In this document: positions 11,648 through 22,429 of the stretch, piece by piece
How the letters are laid out: every line of letters starts with the position of its first letter
Numbering within the stretch: the first letter of the stretch is position 1
Assembly: GCA_963693365.1 (NCBI GenBank)
Contig: CAVNZM010000007.1
Span: forward strand, 496,001-560,000
Length of the DNA stretch: 64,000 nucleotides
Origin: Amoebidium appalachense
Taxonomy: Eukaryota; Ichthyosporea
Reading direction: 5' to 3'
Position numbers and translations under genes: made by a program
Notes under the pieces: generated by a model
The model's database searches: none
Seen by the model: only the letters and a program-made list of their open reading frames with translations
What the model was told of the DNA's origin: nothing

Positions 11648-11850
11648 TTTTGGTGTGTGTGTGTGTCGGTGTGCATGTGCGTGCGTGTGTGTGAGTGATG
11701 TTTTTGGAGTGATGTTTTTGTGTGTGCGAGATGTGGATGCCTTGGTGAGAAGTTGTCGAACTTTGTTTTTTGTGTGTGTGTGTGTGTGTGTGTGTATCTG
11801 TGTCGTTTGTTTTTTTGGGGGGAGAGGGGTAGTAGGAGGACAAGAGGGGG
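10050..11850. repeat. Microsatellite block: (GT)n, (GGGA)n, (GTGCAT)n, G runs
   Basis: Continuous low-complexity DNA: (TG)n from 10098, a G30 run at 10141-10171, then blocks of (GGGA)n at 10555-10620 and 10799-10920, (TGCATG)n at 10718-10752, and (GT)n with interruptions to about 11800. Between 10172 and 10500 is unique sequence without an evident exon. The long frames of Cys-Val or Thr-His seen here are repeat translations, not genes. Confidence 0.9.
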
Positions 11851-11899
11851 GGGGGGGGGGGGGGAAAGAGACGAGAGAAGGGGTAGAATTTCAGACATG

Positions 11900-12505
11900 T
11901 GGAGGCTTGAGCAAAAGCAGGTAAGTCCATAATGGGTAAAACCGGCGCTGGAAGAGAGGGAGGGGGGGGGGGGGGGGGGGGGATAGTGTGCATTCGGGGT
12001 GGCAGCCAAAGAAGCAAAGCATCGCAAAGGACATTGGAATAGAGGGACACAGGACCAAAACAGGATCAATGGGAGAAGAGGGAAAAAAATTAATAGTTAT
12101 CGGGGAGGGATAAGAAGAAATACTGCAAGTAATCGAGGCGAACAGGTATGGGGGGAACCGGGCAGGAAGAAGGGGGGGGGGGGGGGGGGGGGGGAGGAAG
12201 GACGAGAGGGTGGGTCACAAGGACAGAGATTATTCAGTACAGACTAAGGCTTCAGTCGGGAAGGGAGGGGGGGGGGGGGGGGGGAGGGGAGAGGAGGGGG
12301 TGGGGGGGGGTCATAAAAGGACAAGGAAAGGAGGTGATTTCAGCAACCAGTCGAGGCTTGAACAAGAGTAGGTGAAGTTTGTAACGGTTAGCAAAACTGG
12401 TGCTAGAACGAGAGAGGAAACACACAGTGAAACGTAAAAGAGGGTAGAGAGTTGAGAGGAAGAAGGGGAAGTTTGTGTGTGTGCGTGTATGCATGGGTGG
12501 GTGGG

Positions 12506-12587
<82 letters not shown>

Positions 12588-12760
12588 TTAGTGGTTACAC
12601 TGGCAGCGTCCGTGGTGATGGGTTTGGGGGGGAAGGGGGTGAGGGGAGTGAGGGATGTTTCGAAGAAAGAAAAGTATTGCAAGTAACAAGGGGGCATAAA
12701 GACATAGGACTAAAACAAAATGGAGGGGGAGGAGGGGGGGGATGCTGTAAACTTTGATGC
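11900..12760. repeat. Diverged duplication separated by microsatellites
   Basis: Two segments recur with substitutions: gaggcttgagcaaaagcagg at about 11902 resembles the segment at 12353 (roughly 65 bp each), and the segment at 12015-12070 resembles 12668-12727 (shared cacaggaccaaaacagga / cataggactaaaacaaaa). G runs and a (GT)n tract at 12525-12584 separate the pieces. Coding capacity is not evident. From 12780 to 13546 there is only a G run (12870-12901) and AT-rich unique DNA. Confidence 0.5.
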
Positions 12761-12867
12761 GTCTCGGGGACGTGTGTAGGGACTGCGAGTTCTCTTAGAT
12801 TTGCATTTCAGAATTTTTACTCTATTCCTCCAGGTTTTTTTTATATTTTTTTTAGGGTTGGGTTGGG

Positions 12868-12903
<36 letters not shown>

Positions 12904-13546
12904 GTCATTACTTTCCTGTATTATCCTTTATGCTACTTCAAGTTTTATACCCTACAGCTTACACAGGATGTAGGCTGGTGAAAGGTTTAATGGTAGGACG
13001 TTCGGTGACGTTTGTACCACGGACCACGGGAACATCTTCCCCAGGAACAGTATTCAAAACAAAGAACTTTTATATTTTGAGGTGCTAAAAACGTGAGGAC
13101 CACTTGTTATGGCCGTTGCCCTTCTCAATCTTGGTACGGAAATGCACCCATATTATACTGCAAATGTATTGTATATGACGTGTGTATATCGTACAGGTAC
13201 TGGTAGTATATTGATAGTACCTCCTACGTAATGATTTGTTCGCATTCGAACATACTGGCAGTATATACTGAGACTATAACCAATATATGGTGTCCTTAGC
13301 TGTGTCCGTATTGGTGACAGTATTATAGATGTATTCGTGACATTGCCAATACCACTTGTGCCTTAGATATTCGCAATAGGATAAAAGTTTTCTTGCTATA
13401 TCATGTTTATGTCCTACTAATATGGATGTGATATGGGTAGGATATGATCTACATAATGTCAGTATATGTCCACCCTAATACCACGGTATTAGCAATGTAC
13501 TGCGCATACAAGGACACACCGAAAGTTTGTGAACAGGGATGTAATT

Positions 13547-13633
13547 CTATGAAAACTACTCCGGGACGTGTGTTGCCTCTAGGGGGACATCCCCTTGGAC
13601 GAAAGTGAACCTGCAATGGTTGTAAACCACGGC
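13547..13633. repeat. Split direct repeat A, outer copy (element 2)
   Basis: An 87-bp repeat matching 14115-14201 and the element 1 copies, preceded by the flank gggatgtaat. It is joined to repeat B by the 132-bp piece m. Confidence 0.85.
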
Positions 13634-13765
13634 AAGCCCCCAGTCATCAATTTATTGATCCGTGAGGTCCATGTGCCCAAAAAACGGGGGAAGTCTTCGC
13701 CCCGTGAAAAAACAGCACGTATGTGTGGATCAATGGGGGTTGTGTGTGGGTGTAGGTGGGTGGGT

Positions 13766-14112
13766 GAAAAGGAATATATAGCTGTAAGGCTGTGGATGCT
13801 AAACACAGAAGATGTGTTTGTAGCTTGCTGATCTGCTAAAAACTGTCGTGCTTATATACCTAAGCCTACCGATCTGAGCCAATCAAAAATCGATCTAGTG
13901 ATATGTGAAATCTGATCCGAGCCAATCATAACTCGGTCTAGTGATCTGTGGTATCTGATGTTTTGACTGGCTAATAGGTGCCCGTGTGCGGGCAGCCAAC
14001 CGCTAACTGCTAAAACACGAAATGAAGCCTACATGGTTATGTTGGTATCGAACACCCATCCTACGTGTTTACCCAGAAAAATATTTATGTCAATAATTTC
14101 CACAAATAAAAC
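13766..14112. repeat. Split direct repeat B, internal copy (element 2)
   Basis: 347 bp, matching 18644-18990. It is followed two bases later by inner repeat A (14115-14201), the B-A junction of the split-repeat structure. Confidence 0.85.
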
Positions 14113-14114
14113 CT

Positions 14115-14201
14115 CTATGAAAACTACTCCGGGACGTGTGTTGCCTCTAGGGGGACATCCCCTTGGACGAAAGTGAACCTGCAATGGTTGTAAACCACGG
14201 C
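14115..14201. repeat. Split direct repeat A, inner copy (element 2)
   Basis: An 87-bp copy of A lying between the end of the recombinase ORF and internal repeat B. It is identical in extent to the outer copy. Confidence 0.85.
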
Positions 14202-14230
14202 ACGAGAGCAGTATGCTTGCTCCAAAGGTT

Positions 14231-15262
14231 TCACTTAAGAATAGAGGCGAATACACGTGTGGTGGTGGCAGCAATGGAGGCCGGACGAAGTCGGGTATAG
14301 ATCAGGAAGCAGTCGGAGGACCACCGGCCGAGTTGTTTGATCCGGGAGTCGTCGACCCCGGCCTCAGCCAGTGCTGTGGCCCCCCCGATGCGGAGGCTGT
14401 GTCCGGCAAACCGGGAGGGTGAGAGGCCTGCCCGGGAGAGGAGGGCACGGAAATCGGCAGAGAAAGCACTCTTGGTGTAGGGGATGCCACCGAGACTGAA
14501 GAGGGGGTCGTCGGGTTGACCGGACGTTGTATCCAGGAACTGCCGGAGGAGATGGGCTGGGGAGAAGTGGGTGAGGGGCAGGGCAGCTAGGGTGACGTTG
14601 ACACCTCGGGCCTGTACATCCGTCTTAGAGGTTGGCAGGTGGAGGGTGGCATGGGACAAAGTACCGGTGGGGGTGTAGCTGAAGGTCACGTCCTTCCGTT
14701 TAACGTGACGGGACGGGTCGAAAGAAGTCAGGGTCTTGGAGGTAAATTCCCCTGAACGGAGGAGACCACAGAAACCGACGATGAGGGCCGTCCATAGCCG
14801 GAGATTGGCCGAGGAGGCCTTGGTGGGGCACTGGCCATGGAGTAGGCGGAGGTGGGAGGGGAGGAGGGGTTCCCTGGTGGATGAGCGGGGTCGGATGTTG
14901 TGAGAAAGCTGCCATCGGCCTACCCCCCGTAGGAACCAGGCCAGAGACTTGTCGTGGGGGTAGGGAGCAGGGAGGCCCATGTCGAGGTGGAGCCTGGTGA
15001 TGGCCGAATTGTAGCCGGTTAAGGAAGAGGCCTGTACCCCTCGTTGGGCACACCAGGCGAGAAAAAGTTGCACGGTGTGTGGGGAGGCCGGGAGGGAGGA
15101 CCCGGAGGAGGATTGCAGCCGAGATGCCACACAGAAATCGATGAACACTTTTTGCACCCGGGAGTAAAAGGCCCGAGAGTCGAGGTTGAGACTCAGGGCC
15201 TGGCATTCCTGCAGGGTAGTGGTGGCTCGAAGCAGCTCGGCCGGAGCAAAGTGGGGGGCCAA
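14231..15262 (-). CDS. Tyrosine recombinase of DIRS/PAT-like element, copy 2
   Basis: 343 codons, almost identical to the copy 1 protein; the visible amino-acid change is Ala244 to Asp. Arg169, Lys213, His288, Arg291 and Tyr322 are all kept, so it is predicted to be active. As in copy 1 there is no ATG, and the frame runs upstream without a stop to the RT stop TAA at 15320-15322, here through the residues PDLPFRSNTGR. Preservation of that frame in both copies, despite different G-run lengths, suggests the linkage is functional (inference). Confidence 0.9.
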   Translation of the reverse strand: MAPHFAPAELLRATTTLQECQALSLNLDSRAFYSRVQKVFIDFCVASRLQSSSGSSLPASPHTVQLFLAWCAQRGVQASSLTGYNSAITRLHLDMGLPAPYPHDKSLAWFLRGVGRWQLSHNIRPRSSTREPLLPSHLRLLHGQCPTKASSANLRLWTALIVGFCGLLRSGEFTSKTLTSFDPSRHVKRKDVTFSYTPTGTLSHATLHLPTSKTDVQARGVNVTLAALPLTHFSPAHLLRQFLDTTSGQPDDPLFSLGGIPYTKSAFSADFRALLSRAGLSPSRFAGHSLRIGGATALAEAGVDDSRIKQLGRWSSDCFLIYTRLRPASIAATTTRVFASILK

Positions 15263-15319
15263 TCTGCCAGTGTTGCTCCGGAACGGGAGATCTGGGGGGG
15301 GGGGGGGGGGGGGGGGGGG

Positions 15320-17003
15320 TTAGCCCAAGGGAAGGGATAGGAACTCGTGGACCCAGGAGGGGAAGGGGCAGGGCTCCGGTTGCAGGGAAGGTCGGAGTCG
15401 TCGGGCCCGGGGAAGTTGGTTACGAGAAATGGCATCGGCCAGATGGTTGAGGGGTCCTGGTAGGTAGGATGCCTGTAACGTAAATTGGTATTGCATTTCC
15501 ATGCGGGTGATGAACCGAATAAGTTTGGCCATCACGGGGTGGGGGGAAGACCGGGAGTGCAGGTCAGACACAGCACCCGTGTTGTCGCATAAAATACGGA
15601 CATGGTGGGTGGACCAGGAGGGGGCCCAGAGGGCCACGGCGGCTGCGATGGCCAGGAGTTCGATGACGGAAGAACCGAGTTTACCCTCATGAGCATAGAG
15701 GGCTTGGGTGGAGGGGGACCAGGGCATGAAGAACCATTGGTCGAGCCAGTGGCCACCTAGACCCACCGATCCGGCAGCATCAGTGGCCAGGGTGGTGTAT
15801 GTGGGGGGTGTGATGAGGTGCACCCCATTCCATGATGTGAGGAACTGGTGCCATTCGGCTATGTCGGCCCGGGCGGCAGCAGTCAGTCGTATGTGGTGGT
15901 GGCCGGCAAGGTGTGGGTGGGTCCGGAGAAGGGCCCATAGGCGCTGGGAGAAGGCCCTCCCGGGGGGAACCAGCTGGGCACACCAGGTGAGTTTGCCGAG
16001 GAGGGACTGGAGGTCCCGAATGGTGATGGTGGGCTTTGGGTGGGAAGTGAGGTCGAGTAGGTCCGAGAGCTTGGAAGCCGGGATTCGTGCCTCCATGGCG
16101 ATGGAGTCGAATTCGATACCGATGAAGACGACACGGGTAGCCGGGCCCTGCATCTTGTCTTCGGAGATGGCAATGTGCAGCTCTCGGCAGAGTTGCAGGA
16201 AGGTGGATAGGTGACGTTGGCACTGCTCTTGTGTGGGGGCGACTATAATCCAGTCGTCTACGTAGTGGCGGATGAGGGTAATACCGTGCTGGTGTGCCAG
16301 CCACTGTAGGGTGGCCGCGATCCGTTCCCAGATGGCTGGGCTAGATTTCAGGCCGAAGGGCAGTCTGGTTTCAACGTAAAAATGCCCTTGCCATTTGAAT
16401 GCCATTAAGTGGTGGTCTTCCGGTCGGATGGGCATGTGCCGGAAGGCAGCCTGCACATCTGCCACGGCCATGTAGCAGCCGGGGCCTGCGTCGAGAATGA
16501 GTTGGGTGACATCCCGGGCGCGAATGTACTGAAGTTCGTCGGGGTAGGTGATGCTGTCATTGACACTGCTACCCCGGGGCCAGGAGAGGTGGTGGATTCG
16601 ACGGTACTTGGGGGGGGTTCCCTTTCTTGGTAACGGCGCCGATGGGGGAGGAACGGTGGACGGGAAATTCGTCAAAGAATTGGGCCGGGGAGAGGGGGCC
16701 GCGCAGGTGGCCGAGGGCGACTTCTTTGGCAATATCCACCGTGATAGCGGCAGCTGCCTCCGGGGTGGTGGGTAGGTTGGGGCCCACCCGAGAGGTGGAG
16801 GGGCCGCGATAGCCGATGTCGACGCCGAATTCGACATCGTGGAGGAGTTGTGCGGCGAATGGTTGGTCCGGGTAGGAGGCCAGCAGTTCCCGGAGGCGGG
16901 AGGTGTCAATGTGGTGCTGGGGCAGCGGGCGGGCCTCCGGGTCTGAGCCTCGGGGGAAGGGGTGGTTAGCAAGGGTGGTGTACCCTTGGGGAGATCCCGG
17001 CAG

Positions 17004-17047
<44 letters not shown>

Positions 17048-17143
17048 CAGGGCCCCGGGGGGGTTAGAGTAGGGCAGCTGGGCCCAAGTGAGGGTTGGCA
17101 GGGAGGGCAGCGGGGCCCTGTGCAGGGGAATGTGCCCGAGCAC
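15320..17143 (-). CDS. Reverse transcriptase-RNase H, copy 2 (N-terminal frame shifted)
   Basis: 607 codons. From the sequence KYRRIHHLSWP onward it matches copy 1, including YVDD and the RNase H D-E-D-D residues. Between the polyproline tract (G tract 17005-17044, 40 bases against 59) and an 8-base G run at about 16610-16617 (7 in copy 1), it is read in another frame, so roughly 120 residues differ completely from copy 1. The second change restores the frame. The stretch 16569-16787 still encodes the copy 1-like residues in the other frame. Either a compensated double indel or two homopolymer miscalls. RT and RNase H cores are intact. Confidence 0.85.
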
Positions 17144-17442
17144 GCGGGGGTGTGGGCGGACACAGCGGTAGAAGAAGGGGGGGGGGAGGGAGTGCTAGGT
17201 GAGTGTAAGGGGGGGGGGGAGGCTCGTGGGATGGGGGGGGGGAGTAAAATTATGTGCAGTGGCCAGAATAAACGTCTTTGTGTAGGGACATTTATTCTTG
17301 ACGCGCGCGGGCGCCGTAGTTGGCCTGCGAAATTTTGTACTCAGCCCTATTGGCCCGTTCTCCCGAGCTCCGTTTCCCTGTACTCGTGTGTCCTAGCTCC
17401 TAACCCCTATGTTCTAGCTGTGTGTGTGGGTGTGCGCGTAGA

Positions 17443-18612
17443 CTAGGCATTGTGCTTGCAGTCTTTGCGGGGGTGTGTGCCAGAGCAGAGCGGGCACACG
17501 TGGGAGAAGGGGCAGGGCTGCTTAGCGCAGGACCGACCGTTAATGTGGAAATTCCTGCAGTGCGTCGCGGGTAGATCCACGGGTCGGGCCGGTTTTGCCG
17601 GGCCGGGTTGCGGGCCAGGGCGGTTAGGGGTGTGACCCCCGCCGGGCTTGTGGGGCGGCTTAAAGCCGTCAAGACCACAGCCGGGCTTGGGGTACATGGG
17701 GCAGGCCGCGCTGGGGTGGTCGGGGAAGCCACAGCGCTGACATGCGTCCGGGATGAGCAGAGTGGGTGGCAGGAGGAGATCCTGGTGGAGTTGGGCGAGC
17801 AGGTTGGGGCACTCGATCGGAGCCCGACCCTGCTGGTGGGCAACGGTGCGGGCGTATACGTCATAGTTGTGGATCTGGGCCCACGGGTATCGGGTGCTGA
17901 GGCGAGTGATGTGCTGAGTCCAAAGTACGTCTTTGTCCGTGGGAAGGCCGAGGTGGTGCTTGGCGGCCATGTAATGGGTCCAAGCTTGGATCCAAATGAC
18001 GAGTGAACGCAGGGGAACGGGTTTGTCTTGGCGAAAAGTCTCGATGCTGCCGTCGTCGGCCATGCGCAGATGCTGACCTTTCTTGGATGGGGCCAGGAGG
18101 GCGGCGGGGGTGAACTTATACAGGTCGACGAAACGATTGGCGCGCAAATCTGCCAGCACATCCGCGGGGGGAAGCGGGAGTGTGCCCGGCTGAATGTCGC
18201 CAGTGTTCTCACCTGTGATGGGGGGCGCGGGCAGGGCAGGTAGGTCTAGGTCAGGGCCGAGATGCAGCCCCGGGGAAACCTCCCCGGGTGTGGAGGGCGC
18301 GGCGGGGGGCGCGGGAGGGTCGCGGTTGGTGAGAGCAGCCAGGACGCCAGCCATCTGGGTGCTGATGGCGGTGAGGGCGGCCAGGACGGCGTCTTGAGAA
18401 GTCATCTGCGGGGACGGCGGGGCCTGAGGGGGGACTTCAGGAGTGGAGGGGAGAGTAGCCGGCGGGTCCGGGTCCGTGGTGGTATGGGCCGCTGGAGGCG
18501 CGTCAGTGTCCGCGGGAGCGTTGGTCAGCCTGTGGCGGAGGTCGCTGCGGGTCAGGCGCTTAGGTGCCGCGGCAGGGGCGGCGGCTGAGGCCTGGCGCTT
18601 TTTCGGCGGCAT
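17443..18612 (-). CDS. Gag-like protein with CCHC and CCCH zinc fingers, copy 2
   Basis: 389 codons from the ATG at 18612, with the same layout as copy 1 and all three zinc motifs preserved. The visible difference is Pro for Gln just before the first zinc knuckle. The 299 bp between its stop and the RT frame (17144-17442) include short G runs and no convincing start codon for RT, as in copy 1. Confidence 0.85.
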   Translation of the reverse strand: MPPKKRQASAAAPAAAPKRLTRSDLRHRLTNAPADTDAPPAAHTTTDPDPPATLPSTPEVPPQAPPSPQMTSQDAVLAALTAISTQMAGVLAALTNRDPPAPPAAPSTPGEVSPGLHLGPDLDLPALPAPPITGENTGDIQPGTLPLPPADVLADLRANRFVDLYKFTPAALLAPSKKGQHLRMADDGSIETFRQDKPVPLRSLVIWIQAWTHYMAAKHHLGLPTDKDVLWTQHITRLSTRYPWAQIHNYDVYARTVAHQQGRAPIECPNLLAQLHQDLLLPPTLLIPDACQRCGFPDHPSAACPMYPKPGCGLDGFKPPHKPGGGHTPNRPGPQPGPAKPARPVDLPATHCRNFHINGRSCAKQPCPFSHVCPLCSGTHPRKDCKHNA

Positions 18613-18643
18613 GCTGACCGGCGTAGGGAAAGATAGGGAGAAT

Positions 18644-18990
18644 GAAAAGGAATATATAGCTGTAAGGCTGTGGATGCTAAACACAGAAGATGTGTTTGTA
18701 GCTTGCTGATCTGCTAAAAACTGTCGTGCTTATATACCTAAGCCTACCGATCTGAGCCAATCAAAAATCGATCTAGTGATATGTGAAATCTGATCCGAGC
18801 CAATCATAACTCGGTCTAGTGATCTGTGGTATCTGATGTTTTGACTGGCTAATAGGTGCCCGTGTGCGGGCAGCCAACCGCTAACTGCTAAAACACGAAA
18901 TGAAGCCTACATGGTTATGTTGGTATCGAACACCCATCCTACGTGTTTACCCAGAAAAATATTTATGTCAATAATTTCCACAAATAAAAC
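18644..18990. repeat. Split direct repeat B, terminal copy (element 2)
   Basis: 347 bp, matching 13766-14112. It ends at aataaaac and is followed immediately by satellite sequence (catactatgctacaag). Confidence 0.85.
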
Positions 18991-21249
18991 CATACTATGC
19001 TACAAGGGGGGTTCTATACGAGCTACAACGTTGTGTTTTTTTCGTGTGACCCTCGTACTCCAGGGGCACATTCACCATCCCCCCCATAAACGTTGTGGTA
19101 AAGGTCTCGTGCTAGAAGCTGTTCTGTGGGTAGTTATTGAAAAAACCAATAATGTCTAGGTAACACATGTACATATACTATGCTCCAAGGGGGGTTCTAT
19201 ACGAGCTACAACGTTGTGTTTTTTTCGTGTGACCCTTGTACTCCAGGGGCACATTCCCCATCCCCCCCATAAACTTTGTGGTAAATGTCTCGTGCTAGAA
19301 GCTGTTCTGTGGGTAGTTATTGAAAAAACCAATAATGTCTAGGTAACACATGGACATATACTATGCTACAAGGGGGGTCTATTCGAGCTACAACATTGTG
19401 TTATTTTCGTGTGACCCTCGTACTCCAGGGGCACATTCTCCATCCCCCCCATAAACGTTGTGGTAAATTTCTCGTGCTAGAACCTGTTCGGTGGGTAGTT
19501 ACTGAAAAAACCAAAAATGTGTAAGTAACATATGTACATGTACTATGCTACAAGGGGGGTTCTATACGAGCTACAACGTTGTGTTTTTTTCGTGTGACCC
19601 TCGTACTCCAGGGGCACATTCACCATCCCCCCCATAAACTTTGTGGTAAAGCTCTCGTGCTAGAAGCTGTTCTGTGGGTAGTTATTGAAAAAACGGATAA
19701 TGTCTAGGTAACACATGTACTTATACTATGCTACAAGGGGGGTTCTATTCGAGCTACAATGTTGTGTTTTTTTCGTGTGACCCTCGTACTCCAGGGGCAC
19801 ATTCACCATCCACCCCATAAACTTTGTGGTAAATCTCTCGTGCTAGAGGCTGTTCTGTGGGTAGTTATTGAAAAACCAATAATGTCTAGGTAACATATGT
19901 ACATATACTATGCTACAAGGGGGGTTCTATACGAGCTACAACGTTGTGTTTTTTTCGTGTGACCCTCGTACTCCAGGGGCACATTCACCATCCCCCCCAT
20001 AAACGTTGTGGTAAATCTCTCGTGCTAGAGGCTGTTCTGTGGGTAGTTATTGAAAGACCAATAATGTCTAGGTAACATATGTACATATACTATGCTACAA
20101 GGGGGGTTCTATACGAGCTACAACGTTGTGTTTTTTTCGTGTGACACTCATACTCCAGGGGCACATTTACCATCCCCCCCATAAACTTTGTGGTAAATTT
20201 CTCGTGCTAGAGGCTGTTCTGTGAGTAGTTATTGAAAAACCAATAATGTCTAGATCTAGGTAACATATGTACACATACTATGCTACAAGGGGGGTTCTAT
20301 ACGAGCTACAACGTTGTGTTTTTTTCGTGTGACCCTCGTACTCCAGGGGCACATTCACCATCCCCCCCACAAACGTTGTGGTAAATTTCTCGTGCTAGAG
20401 GCTGTGCTGTGGGTAGTTATTGAAAAAACCAAGAATGTGTAAGTAACATATGTACATGTACTATGCTACAAGGGGGGTTCTATACGAGCTACAACGTTGT
20501 GTTTTTTTCGTGTGACCCTCGTACTCCAGGGGCACATTCACCATCCCCCCCCACAAACTTTGTGGTAAATTTCTCGTGCTAGAGGCTGTTCTGTGGGTAG
20601 TTATTGAAAAAACCAAAAATGTGTAAGTAACATATGTACATGTACTATGCTACAAGGGGGGTTCTATACGAGCTACAACGTTGTGTTTTTTTCGTGTGAC
20701 CCTCGTACTGCAGGGGCACATTCACCATCCCCGGCATAAACGTTTTGGTAAATAAAACGCAGTAGGCCGTCGAATGTGGCGGGGCCTCCGGCAGTGTCCA
20801 CGCAATAAAAAGTGTGTAAACCCCTAACACAATGTACATAAATACTATGCTACATGGGGGGTTCTATTCGAGCTACAAGGTTGTGTTTTTTTCGTGTGAC
20901 CCTCGTACTCCAGGGGCACATTTACCATCCCCCCCATAAACTTTGTGGTAAATGTCTCGTGCTAGAGGCTGTTCTGTGGGTAGTTATTGAAAAACCAATA
21001 ATGTCTAGGTAACATATGTACATATACTATGCTACAAGGTGGGTTCTATACGAGCTACAACGTTGTGTTTTTTTCGTGTGACCCTCGCACTCCAGGGGCA
21101 CATTCACCATCCCCCCTTATAATTTGTGGTGAATTTCTCGTGGTAGAAGCTACTCTGTGGGTAGTTATTGAAAAAACCCGATGCTTATAAGTAACGCATG
21201 CACAAATTGTCATCATAGCATTATACTACCACAGTAGTTGGTCGACAAT
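18991..21249. repeat. 183-bp satellite, array 2
   Basis: About 12 units of the satellite seen at 7750-9915, with the gctac marker at 18999 and 19182 (183 bp apart) and onward. Units are better preserved than in array 1. At about 20745-20840 one unit is replaced by a foreign stretch beginning aaaacgcagtaggccg. The array ends with the same edge as array 1 (21117-21249, through tagttggtcgacaat), after which the two loci diverge. Confidence 0.9.
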
Positions 21250-21262
21250 CGAGTGATACAGC

Positions 21263-21932
21263 ATGGTGACAGGATACGAATTCACCGAGGACTCACTCAA
21301 CGAGATGAACGAGCGTTACAGAACGTACATGTCTGCCCCCCCCGCCCCCCCCCCCCCCCAAGCCCCCCTTGTCTTCTCTCCTTCCCACTACGACCCCCCC
21401 CCCCCCCCTCCCTGCACGTGTCTAGGTGTATAGATCCTACAGGTAATGATGGCAGAACTTTCGCCATTTGGTAATGGACTCCGTGCCGCTCTAGTGCATT
21501 ATATTGTAAAGTAATATCACCAACAAAAAACGCAGGTTCGGCAAAGCTGCGTACGAGTGCTTCAAGGACTCCACCAAAAACGAACTCAAAACATCGAAAT
21601 TCCATGCTGGTGTGCATTATTCTGACGACTATCGCCTCTTTGGCCCGGTGGAGTCAGCTGAGAGCTGGGAGCGTGCACACAAATACTACTGCAAGATGCC
21701 GTATCGTATGACCGACAAGAACTCTGCATTGAATATTTTGCTGTTGAGTACTAGTACTCCAAAATATGGTGAAATCTACGATATCCGGCGAGCATGTTTG
21801 TATGTCGTAGTCCACATGTCGGCAATATTATGTATCGTCTTACGACCGTTTGTACCGTACGATATATCGTTTTACGACAGTAATATGGATGGTATTGTTA
21901 CAGTCTTGGGGATGGCCCATGGATATACATAA
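21263..21932 (+). CDS. Small two-exon gene next to satellite array 2, function unknown
   Basis: Exon 1 is 21263-21324 (ATG start, MVTGYEFTEDSLNEMNERYR), donor GTACAT. Exon 2 is 21536-21932, acceptor aacgcag. The split codon joins in phase and gives 152 residues ending at TAA. Residues from exon 2 include KFHAGVHYSDDYRLFG and, further on, ESWERAHKYY and YRMTDKN. This K-x-H-x3-H-Y ... G ... E-x2-H-K ... Y pattern loosely resembles a C-terminal segment of some cut-and-paste transposases (inference, weak). The C-terminal 50 residues look less protein-like, so another splice near 21768 is possible. It may be a fragment of a mobile element. Confidence 0.45.
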
Positions 21933-22026
21933 GGCGTGTTATGGATTATGTTTGGACATCTTTATTACACCTACTAGACATGTGAACCACCGAAAGGTGG
22001 ATACTACAAGATGGATACATTTGCAC

Positions 22027-22330
22027 GGTTAATAACGTGCAGGGGATTGATGGGGGCCCAACCAAATTTTGCATTAGGCAGTGTCTCTGTGTGGGTGATG
22101 TTACAGACAAAACCGGTCGGACTGTCCCCCCATTTCTGTGGGAAAAGTTATTGACCGTTGTACGTCCATATTATGCAAAATGCGCTGTAATACATCATGG
22201 AAAGGGGGGGGGATTCAACGGTTAATAACGTGCAGGGGATTGTTGGGAGCACAACCAAACTTTGCATTAGGCAGTTTCTCTGTGTGGGGGGTCTAACAAA
22301 ACCGGTCGGAATGGGGGGATATCACCACTT
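22027..22330. repeat. Direct duplication, about 110 bp, 192 bp apart
   Basis: The segment beginning ggttaataacgtgcagggga at about 22028 recurs at about 22220 with a few substitutions, including gcattaggcagt and aaaaccggtcgga. The function is unknown. Confidence 0.7.
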
Positions 22331-22429
22331 TCATTCCGCGGCCACCTGATGAGCCTCATCCGCTTTCCACTGGCATGAGGCGTGCAAAAACAAATTCACA
22401 TGTCAGTTGCGCCCGTTAGATAATCTCCT

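Larger units (their letters stand above)
13547..18990 (-). mobile_element. DIRS/PAT-like tyrosine-recombinase retrotransposon, copy 2
   Basis: A 5.44-kb copy with the same order as copy 1: B (18644-18990), gag, RT-RNase H, recombinase, inner A (14115-14201), B (13766-14112), m (13634-13765), outer A (13547-13633). The internal region is nearly identical to copy 1, with scattered substitutions and changed homopolymer lengths (40 rather than 59 G in the RT N-terminus; 26 G with a preceding agatct, rather than 37, between RT and recombinase). Its right end abuts the 183-bp satellite directly, while its left flank is unrelated AT-rich DNA. Confidence 0.9.

Noticed and set aside
10474-12069. Long open frame of 531 codons on the minus strand rich in Thr-His and Pro
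   Set aside because: It is the translation of (CA)n, (TCCC)n and C runs; there is no complex protein sequence.
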